From Bremia lactucae (taxonomy: Eukaryota; Oomycota; Peronosporomycetes; Peronosporales; Peronosporaceae), in NCBI RefSeq assembly GCF_004359215.1, contig NW_027152031.1:377265-389573 (forward strand): 12,309 nt of DNA, in the 5' to 3' direction. Position 1 is the stretch's first letter. Every line of letters starts with the position of its first letter. The translations under genes and the position numbers were made by a program. The notes beneath the pieces are model-generated. The model worked only from the letters and a program-made list of their open reading frames with translations, was not told the DNA's origin and did no database searches. Shown piece after piece: positions 6,482 through 12,309 of this stretch.

Positions 6482-7541
6482 GTGACTTTCGACAACAAGT
6501 GCTGCTCGGTACAGCTAGGAGGAGATGTTTGGACAATCGGCACTCGCGCTGGAAAGGATTTGTTTCAGCTAATCATGACTCCGGTACCCGTTGAGACGGT
6601 GGACATGGCATGCGAGCGTCAGAATTCGGCTATTTCGAAGTCCTTATTTTGGCAGCTCCGTCTTGGACACATTGGTTACGGCGGATTAGACGCCATAATT
6701 AAAATCAATCTTGCAACTGGTTTTGATATTGGGTCATTCAAGCAGTGGGAGCTTTGCGGAGGCTGTGCGCTGGGAAAGCAAACTCGTGTCAAGTTCCAGT
6801 CTGCGTCAACGGATCGCTCAAGATCTCTTTTGGAAGTTGTTCACAGCGATGTGTGTGGACCGATGGGGACTTCTACTTTCGGCGGGATGAAGTAATTTGT
6901 AACTTTCATCGATGACAAGTCTCGATACTGCGCAGCATATCTTATGCGGAACAAGTCCGAAGTCTACAACAAGTTTGTTCACTTTGTAAAGTTTGCTGAG
7001 AATTTAACCGGCAGTTCCATCAAGATGCTTCGCAGCGACAACGGCGGCGTGGACAAGTCAGCTAAAATGGCCAAATTCTGCGTCGATCGCGGCATTGACA
7101 TAATGTTTACGCCACCGTATACTCCTGAACTGAACGGTGTAGCCGAAAGGGTGAATCGGACCCTTGTCGAGTGTGCGCGGTGCATGATTGAGCATGCTGG
7201 GTTGGCCAAGGAGTACTGGGGAGAAGCGGTTATGACAGCTGTTTTTCTCCGTAATCGTTTGCCAACTCATGCTCAAGATTCGCTCAAGACTCCACACGAG
7301 GATTGAATGAAGAAAAAGCTAATGCTTGCTAATGGCAAGGTATTTGGCTGTCATGCGTATGTACACGTCCCAATGGAGAAGCGCTCGAAATTGGAAGCTC
7401 AAGCATGTCTGTGCCGTTTTCTTGGATATTCGGAGCACGAACAGGCGTATCGGCTCGAACAACTATCAACAGGCCGGATCATTGTAAGTCGCGATGCTTA
7501 GTTTATAGAGAACACTTTTGACAGCGGGAAACACGGACAAG
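6458..7541 (+). pseudogene. Integrase (gag-pre-integrase, core, start of C-terminal domain), with point stops
   Basis: The integrase would insert the cDNA. One frame runs through the whole domain and is broken only by stops: TGA 6458, TAA 6893, TGA 7304 and TAG 7499. The N-terminal zinc domain shows WQLRLGHIG (the usual first H of WH is Q here) and LCGGCALGKQTR. The core has all three catalytic acids: D in HSDVCGP (6848-6850), D in LRSDNGG (7037-7039) and E in NGVAERVNRTL (7145-7147). VFGCHAYVHVP and CRFLGYSEHEQAYRL are the usual sequence between core and C-terminus in copia. Three of the stops sit where a one-base change from a sense codon would be enough, so the decay looks fairly recent. 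Confidence 0.92.
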
Positions 7542-7935
7542 CCTCTGACAGGACAACAGAATTTCACAGCGAAATTGGCAGACGGGATATGGTGATTTCA
7601 GCCTAAGATGGCCGTGGTGACCGACGGTGAAGAAACGACTGAGATATGCACGAAGAGTCGTCCGAGATTCCGCCATCACAAGAGCAAACGCAAAAATCTG
7701 AGCGGCCGAATACGGATTATATTCCAGGATCTAAGCGCTATCTGAGGACTCAATCGCTTGAAAATTTGTCTGGACCACCAAGTGCTTAACGAAGTGGGCG
7801 TTGCAGTCGTGCAAGTGAGAAACAGCCAGCTCAAGGTCAACCAAGGCCTCTTAAAGACATGTCAACTCTGCTTCCGTCGATCAAGGAAGAAGAAAAAGAC
7901 TGTGCGTACGCTGTGGATTCAGTGGGAGAAGTGCC
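7542..7935 (+). pseudogene. Integrase-RT linker region of pol
   Basis: This is a low-conservation hydrophilic stretch between integrase and RT. The integrase frame continues through it, with stops at 7604, 7628, 7640 and 7787. Readable pieces include EESSEIPPSQEQTQKSERPN and KRYLRTQSLENLSGPPS, the second resembling the basic and serine-rich tail that usually precedes copia RT. No catalytic motif is expected here. Other frames in this stretch have no family resemblance that I can see. Confidence 0.65.
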
Positions 7936-8791
7936 GACATCATATATGTCGGCTATGGAATCCAGCGACGCCAGCAAGTGAAAAGAAGCGTGCGCATCTG
8001 AGTTTGAATCGCTGACCAAGAACATGAAAGCTTGTGGTCCTGCCACGCAGCCGAAAAGCGATAAGCAGCAAGTGGGTGTTCAAGGAAGAAAGTGCTGAAG
8101 GATTCATTGAGCACGCCTCGTTGCAAACGGTTTTCTGCAGAAGTACGGAGTGGACTTTGAAGAGAAATTCGCCCCTGTGGCCAAGTTCACATCAATTCGG
8201 ACTATTCTGAGTATAGCGGCTCAGCATGGTCTAGTTCTACACCAAGTGGAGGTCAAGACAGCGTTTCTTAATGGTCTGCTGGATAAAGAAATTTACATGA
8301 ACCAGCCTGAAGGTTTTATCAGTTCCAAGTACCCGGATCATGTGTGCAAGCTCAAACGTGCACTCTACGAACTTAATGAGTCTTCCCGAACGTGGAATCA
8401 AACTATTGACGAGTTCATGCGCAAGACTGGATTTTACTAAGTGCGAAAAGGACCATTGCGTGTACGTCAAGCGCGATGAAATGACCATGATATTTGTAGT
8501 GATCTACGTCGACGATCTAATTCTTGTGTGCACAATATGGCTTTACTTGATGCGACAAAGCGTGCTTTGAGTTACCGATTTGAGATGTCCGACTTAGGTG
8601 AGCTTAAGTTCTGTCGCGGAATGTAAGTCGAGCAAAATGACGAGTCTGGAGATGTGTCAATGCGGCAAACCAAATTCTGCAGTCGAATCGAATCAAGTAC
8701 GGCATGCAGAATTGCAAGCCTGTAAGAACGCCTCAAGACATTGGAGCTGACCAAGGCTATGTGTGAAGATTGCTGCAAGCACCACGAGACG
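7936..8791 (+). pseudogene. Reverse transcriptase of the copia element, broken
   Basis: The RT would copy the element RNA. AMESSDASK, stop (TGA 7979-7981), KEACASEFESLTKN begins the domain. A shift near 8021 leads to AISSKWVFKEE, and a small deletion near 8115-8125 leads to RLVANGFLQKYGVDFEEKFAPVAKF, with the FAPVA motif. Motif A reads VEVKTAFLNG, with E (8249-8251) where copia RTs have catalytic D. QPEGF follows. A T insertion near 8436 shifts the frame to the one holding IYVDDLILV, with YVDD intact at 8505-8516. Another shift near 8530 leads to NMALLDATK and MSDLGELKFC, then TAA 8624-8626. KYGMQNCKPVRTPQD follows in yet another frame. It is not active. Confidence 0.9.
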
Positions 8792-9426
8792 ATGAAGAAG
8801 GTTCCAATTTAAGTGGAAGATCGACGTTATCGCAGTGCTGTTGGTGCCTTAATGTACCCTATGGTTGGTACTCGCCCGGACCTTGCTGCCGCTGTGGGAA
8901 CTCTAAGTCAGTATGCTGCTGATCCTTGCCCGACACACTGGCAAGCTATTAAGCGAGTGTTTCGCTACCTGCAAGCAGCACCAACACATGGTGTTCGATT
9001 TTCAGGATCCGGTTGCGGTGAACTAGTAGGCTATTTGGATACTGAATGGGCAGGTGACATCGAATCAAGACGAAGCACTAGTGGATACGTGTTTGTACTG
9101 AACAAAGTGTTCGAACAGTTGCACTATCTTCGACTGAGGCTGAGTACATGGCACTGCCAGAAGCTACTCAAGAGGCAGTTTTGCTTAAGGCTTTAATGCG
9201 CGAACTCGGCGAAGACTCAAGCGATAAATCTCTGAAGGTGTACGAAGATAATCAAGGGGCAATTGCGTTGGCCAAGAATCCCCAATATCACAAGCGCACC
9301 AAGCACATCGATATTCGATACCATTTCGTTCGTGAGAAGGTTGAAGATGGTCATGTGATATTAGAGTACTGCCCAACACTTGAAGTGTTAGCAGATCTTA
9401 TGACCAAGCCGATTTCTGCAATTTAG
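8792..9426 (+). pseudogene. RT-end/RNase H domain of the full-structure element
   Basis: This segment corresponds to the repeated unit but is noticeably diverged from it (AAPTHGVRF, YLDTEWAGD and EYCPTLEVLADL against ATPTHGLRF, LDADWSGD and VYSPTIEMLADL). After KKVP it carries seven extra codons, including a TAA (8808-8813 region), that no array unit has. A net deletion of about 25 bp after VLNK removes the ISWRCKKQ region and shifts the frame, so reading resumes at about 9148. The last part keeps EDNQGAIALAKNP, KHIDIRYHF and the natural TAG at 9424-9426. It lacks a complete RNase H. Confidence 0.9.
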
Positions 9427-9481
9427 CTCAGCGCTCTAACATCAAATTTTGGCTACCAAGTTCAATCGCCGCTGTCGAGTC

Positions 9482-9490
9482 GAGTGGAAG
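9482..9490 (+). promoter_or_regulatory. Putative polypurine tract
   Basis: GAGTGGAAG immediately precedes the TGCTGCAG start of the 3' LTR and would prime plus-strand DNA. It is short and interrupted by one T, so it is a weak match. Its position next to the TG start is the main support. The same stretch precedes most LTRs here (AATT and GGACG variants occur at 3849 and 481). Confidence 0.4.
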
Positions 9491-9862
9491 TGCTGCAGAT
9501 AAACACCTCGAGCGGCTAATAGTTGCGCACAATTTGCTGCTGACAAGGATGCGCCTCAAAGTGCGCAAGACTAATCGGTATGTACCGGTTGATCATTGAC
9601 ATCGCGCGTCAGCGACAGCTACATGCGACAGCACAACAGATGGTTCCGCGAACGTTCGATTATCTACTTTGAGATGTACAAATGATCATATTCAAGATCG
9701 GACCTCCACGTGGTAGAAGCTGATTGGCTACAAGGGATGTAGCTGGTATATAAATCCAGTAAAGTATCCAGTAGGCTTCGAGGTAGCAAACGGTTTGCGA
9801 ACTAAGGACCTTTGGTTTATTTACTTTGCATTTTGCCAGCTAGTGCTCACTTAAACTTTACA
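9491..9862 (+). repeat. 3' LTR of the full-structure element
   Basis: This LTR is 372 bp, TGCTGCAGATAA to CTTTACA. Unlike the 5' LTR of the same element it has the array-type U5 end (CAGCTAGTGCTCACTTAAAC and so on) and leads by TTATGA directly into the next array unit. TATA lies at 9747-9754, and CCACGTGG and GATTGG are intact. One palindrome arm is mutated (AATCGGTA), and the GCGATCATC segment is shortened to GCGACAGCTAC. Confidence 0.82.
9747..9754 (+). promoter_or_regulatory. TATA box of the 3' LTR
   Basis: TATATAAA at the conserved LTR position, with intact CCACGTGG and inverted CCAAT upstream. Transcription from here would run into the next array unit. Confidence 0.7.
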
Positions 9863-9893
9863 TTATGAAAATTGCTGCAAGCACCACGAGACG

Positions 9894-10532
9894 ATGAAGA
9901 ACGTTCCGTATCGCAGTATTGTTGGTGCCTTAATGTACCTGATGGTTGGTAGTCGCCCGGACCTTGCTACCGCTGTGGGAACTCTAAGTCAGTATGCTGT
10001 CGATCCTTGCCCGACTTACTGGCGAGCTCTTAAGCGTGTGTTTCGGTACCTGCAAGCGACTCCAACACATGGACTTCGATTTTTAGGATCCGGTTGCGGT
10101 GAATTAGAAGGCTTTTTGGATGCCGACTGGTCAGGTGATATCGAATCAAGACGATTCACTAGTGGATACGTTTTTGTATTAAACAAAGCGTGCATAAGCT
10201 GACGCAGTAAGAAACAGCGGACAGTTGCACTATTTTCGACTGGGAATGAGTACATGGCCCTATCAGAAGCTACTCAAGAAGCAGTTTGGCTCAAGGCTTT
10301 TATGCTCGAACTCAGCGAAGACTCAAGCGATGAACCTGTGAAGGTGTGCGAAGATAACCAAGGTGCAATTGCGTTTGTCAAGAATCCCAAATTCCACAAG
10401 CGCACCAAGCACATCGACATTCGATACCATTTTGGTCGTGAGAAGGTTAGAGATGGTCATGTGATATTAGTGTACAGCCCGACAATCGAAATGTTAGCAG
10501 ATCTTATGACCAAGCCGATTTCTGCAATTTAG
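9894..10532 (+). pseudogene. Copia RT-end/RNase H fragment, array unit 6 (one internal stop only)
   Basis: The fragment keeps a single frame of 213 codons including the natural TAG, from the MKNVPYRS methionine to 10532, broken only by TGA at 10200-10202, the ISW tryptophan position. The SSTE catalytic glutamate is changed to glycine (GGG 10242-10244, reading FSTGNEY), so even read-through of the stop would not give a normal active site. LDADWSGD, EDNQGAIAF and KHIDIRYHF are intact. AVDPCPTYWRA is shared with the partial unit at 12105, and KVCEDN and the RFTSGY variant with the unit at 10999. Confidence 0.9.
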
Positions 10533-10597
10533 CTGAGCGCTCTAACATCAAATTTAGGCATACCAAGTTCAATCGCCGCTGTCGAGTCGAGTGGAAG

Positions 10598-10967
10598 TGC
10601 TGCAGATGAACACCTTGAGCGGCTAAGTTGCGCACAAGTTGCTGCTGACAAGGATGCGCCTTGAAGTGCGCAAGACTAACCGGTATGTACCGGTTGATCA
10701 TTGACATTGCGCGACAGCGATCATCTACATGCGACAGCACAACAGATGGTTCCGCGAACGTTCGATTATCTACTTTGAGATGGGCAAATGATCATATTCA
10801 AGATCGGACCTCCACGTGGTAGAAGCTGATTGGCTACAAGGGATGTAGCTGGTATATAAATCCAGTAAAGTATCCAGTAGGCTTAGAGGTAGCAAACGGT
10901 TTGCGAACTAAGGACCTTTGGTGTATTTATTTGCATTTTGCCAACTTGTGCTCACTTGAACTTTACA
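10598..10967 (+). repeat. LTR of array unit 6
   Basis: This LTR is 370 bp, TGCTGCAGATGA to CTTTACA before TTATGA. The 18-bp palindrome, CGAACGTTCG, CCACGTGG, GATTGG and TATA (10853-10860) are all intact. Confidence 0.8.
10853..10860 (+). promoter_or_regulatory. TATA box of LTR 6
   Basis: TATATAAA at the conserved LTR position with a complete upstream module. Confidence 0.7.
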
Positions 10968-10998
10968 TTATGAAAAATGCTGCAAGCACCACGAGACG

Positions 10999-11638
10999 AT
11001 GATGAACGTTCCGTATCGCAGTATTGTTGGTGCATTAATGTGCCTGATGGTTGGTAGTCGCCCGGACCTTGCTACCGCTGTGGGAACTCTAAGTCAGTAT
11101 GCTGCCGATCCTTGCCCGACTTACTGGCAAGCTTTTAAGCGTTTGTTTCGGTACCTGCAAGCGACTCCAACACATGGACTTCAATTTTTAGGATCCGGTT
11201 GCGGTGAATTAGAAGGCTATTTGGATGCCGACTGGTCAGGTGACATCGAATCAAGACAATTCACTAGTTGATACGTTTTTGTATTAAACAAAGCGTGCAT
11301 AAGCTGACGCAGTAAAAAAACAGCGGACAGTTGCACTATCTTCGACTGAGAATAAGTACATGGCCCTATCAGAAGCTACTCAAGAAGCAGTTTGGCTCAA
11401 GGCTTTTATGCTCGAACTCGTCGAAGGCTCAAGCGATGAACCTGTGAAGGTGTGCGAAGATAACAAAGGTGCAATTGCGTTTATCAAGAGTCCCAAATTC
11501 CACAAGCGCACCAAGCACATCGACATTCGATACCATTTTGGTCGTGAGAAGGTTAGAGATGGTCATGTGATATTAGTGTACAGCCCGACAATCGAAATGT
11601 TAGCAGATCTTATGACAAAGCCGATTTCTGCAATTTAG
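10999..11638 (+). pseudogene. Copia RT-end/RNase H fragment, array unit 7
   Basis: The fragment starts at MMNVPYRS and is open to TGA 11269-11271 (GGA to TGA in TSGY). A second TGA lies at the ISW position (11305-11307). A run of seven A at 11314-11320 adds one base relative to the other units and shifts the frame. Reading resumes at about 11360 through MALSEATQEAVWL, EDNKGAIAFIKSP and KHIDIRYHF to TAG 11636-11638. Shared variants (ALMCLM with unit 3; VCED, AF and FTS with unit 6) show mixed ancestry. Confidence 0.9.
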
Positions 11639-11703
11639 CTCAGCGCTCTAACATCAAATTTAGGCATACCAAGTTCAATCGCCGCTGTCGAGTCGAGTGG
11701 AAG

Positions 11704-12073
11704 TGCTGCAGATAAACACCTCGAGCGGCTAAGTGCGCACAATTTGCTGCTGACAAGGATGCGCCTCAAAGTGCGCAAGACTAACCGGTATGTACCGGTT
11801 GATCATTGACATCGCGCGACAGCGATCATCTACATGCGACAGCACTGCAGATGGTTCCGCGAACGTTCGATTATCTACTTTGAGATGGGCAAATGATCAT
11901 ATTCAAGATCGGACCCCCACGTGGTAGAAGCTGATTGGCTACAAGGGATGTAGCTGGTATATAAATTCAGTTAAGTATCCAGTAGGCTTAGAGGTAGCAA
12001 ACGGTTTGCGAACTAAGGACCTTTGGTGTATTTACTTTGCATTTTGCCAACTAGTGCTCACTTGAACTTTGTA
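11704..12073 (+). repeat. LTR of array unit 7
   Basis: This LTR is 370 bp, TGCTGCAGATAA to CTTTGTA (the terminal CA is mutated to TA) before TTATGA. The 18-bp palindrome, CCACGTGG, GATTGG and TATA (11958-11965) are intact. Confidence 0.8.
11958..11965 (+). promoter_or_regulatory. TATA box of LTR 7
   Basis: TATATAAA at the conserved LTR position with a complete upstream module. Confidence 0.7.
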
Positions 12074-12104
12074 TTATGAAAATTGCTGCAAGCACCACGA
12101 GACG

Positions 12105-12309
12105 ATGAAGAACGTTCCGTATCGCAGTATTGTTGGTTCCTTAATGTACCTGATGGTTGGTAGTCGCCCGGACCTTGCTACCGCTGTGGGAACTCTAAGT
12201 CAGTATGCTGTCGATCCTTGCCCGACTTACTGGCGAGCTCTTAAGCGTGTGTTTCGGTACCTGCAAGCGACTCCAACACATGGACTTCGATTTTCAGGAT
12301 CCGGTTGCG
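12105..12309 (+). pseudogene. Copia RT-end fragment, array unit 8 (3' cut by window edge)
   Basis: The fragment is open from the MKNVPYRS methionine to the window edge (68 codons, no stop). It covers the RT end (SRPDLATAVGTLSQYAVD, ALKRVFRYLQATPTHGLRF) and stops just before the RNase H LDAD motif. By eye it differs from the unit at 9894 at only two bases over this stretch (near 12137 and 12294), and from the adjacent unit at 10999 at many more. Confidence 0.88.

Larger units (their letters stand above)
4977..9862 (+). mobile_element. Full-structure but inactive Ty1/copia LTR retrotransposon
   Basis: This element of about 4.9 kb is bounded by LTRs at 4977-5348 and 9491-9862. It contains in order a PBS, gag, CCHC knuckle, protease, integrase, linker, RT and RNase H. 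Integrase lies before RT, which places it in Ty1/copia and not Ty3/gypsy. Most of the middle (about 6458-8020) stays in a single frame interrupted by point stops, while gag, RT and RNase H also carry frameshifts. It cannot make a polyprotein. The last 27 or so bases of its 5' LTR differ from those of its 3' LTR and of every other LTR in the array, so its two ends do not look like products of one reverse-transcription event. Confidence 0.92.
1..12309 (+). repeat. Tandem array of Ty1/copia 3'-pol plus LTR units (about 1.1 kb period)
   Basis: The whole window is a head-to-tail array. Each unit holds the end of the RT domain and the RNase H domain of a copia pol gene, a short spacer, and an LTR of about 370 bp, and then the next unit starts. 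Homologous ATG codons lie at 888, 1995, 3149, 4274, 8792, 9894, 10999 and 12105, so the basic period is 1102-1125 bp, with one 1154-bp step caused by a small insertion. One step of 4518 bp contains a full-structure element. By eye the units differ from one another by a few percent and by small indels. The array extends past both window edges, so its true length is unknown. All units point the same way. No flanking host DNA or target-site duplication is visible. Confidence 0.95.

Noticed and set aside
7058..7297. Antisense ORFs across the integrase core
   Set aside because: Opposite the conserved D,D,E integrase frame; explained by codon bias of the sense strand.
7758..8015. Basic 85-codon ORF in the linker
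   Set aside because: The integrase/RT frame across the same bases shows recognisable copia pol sequence (AMESSDASK and so on), so this frame is an out-of-frame shadow.
4977..9862. Target-site duplication flanking the full-structure element
   Set aside because: Both flanks are array sequence. The 5 bp before each LTR (GGAAG) are identical because they are part of the repeat, so they are not evidence of insertion.
1..11320. Repeat-induced point mutation as the source of the TGG to TGA stops
   Set aside because: The changes are a mixture (G to A, C to A, T to A) and are shared between units by descent. There is no general excess of one directional change that I can see by eye.
1..12309. CRISPR array or prokaryotic satellite
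   Set aside because: The repeat units are 1.1 kb with coding sequence and LTRs. There are no short repeats with unique spacers.

Overview
This window is entirely retrotransposon DNA. It holds no recognisable host gene, no structural RNA gene and nothing prokaryotic. The protein motifs are those of a Ty1/copia (Pseudoviridae-type) LTR retrotransposon: a copia-type gag, a CCHC knuckle, a DSGA protease, a D,D,E integrase, a YVDD reverse transcriptase and a copia RNase H, in the copia order with integrase before RT. TATA boxes, an inverted CCAAT motif and the tRNA-primed element mean a eukaryotic host. The protein wording reminds me most of copia elements in oomycete (Phytophthora-like) genomes. 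That is recollection, not a search, and I hold it at about 0.5.

Layout. The window is a head-to-tail array with a period of about 1.1 kb. Each unit is (3' end of pol: last part of RT plus RNase H, about 640 bp), then a spacer of about 65 bp, then an LTR of about 370 bp, then a 31-32 bp junction that leads straight into the next pol fragment. Homologous ATG codons fall at 888, 1995, 3149, 4274, 8792, 9894, 10999 and 12105. The steps are 1107, 1154, 1125, (4518), 1102, 1105 and 1106 bp. The two long steps are explained by a 47-bp insertion in one pol fragment and an 18-20 bp partial duplication in one LTR. Eight LTRs are present, at about 486, 1591, 2747, 3853, 4977, 9491, 10598 and 11704. The array runs off both ends of the window.

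Between the LTRs at 4977-5348 and 9491-9862 the array contains one full-structure but dead element (about 4.9 kb). In order it has a primer-binding site matching the anticodon region of initiator tRNA-Met, gag, protease, integrase, linker, RT and RNase H. It has at least ten in-frame stops and several frameshifts. Its RNase H segment is clearly diverged from the array units, and its 5' LTR ends in a different U5 sequence from every other LTR here. This makes it look like a mosaic rather than one clean insertion.

How the parts relate. The short units look like an internal deletion derivative: LTR, 6 nt left of the primer-binding site, a jump into the end of RT, RNase H, LTR. They lack gag, protease, integrase, most of RT and a usable primer-binding site. 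Several units share the same nonsense codons. Both facts favour spread by DNA-level tandem amplification (unequal recombination) over repeated retrotransposition. Every LTR repeats the same promoter module (CACGTG palindrome, inverted CCAAT, TATA), so the array is also a series of promoters every 1.1 kb.
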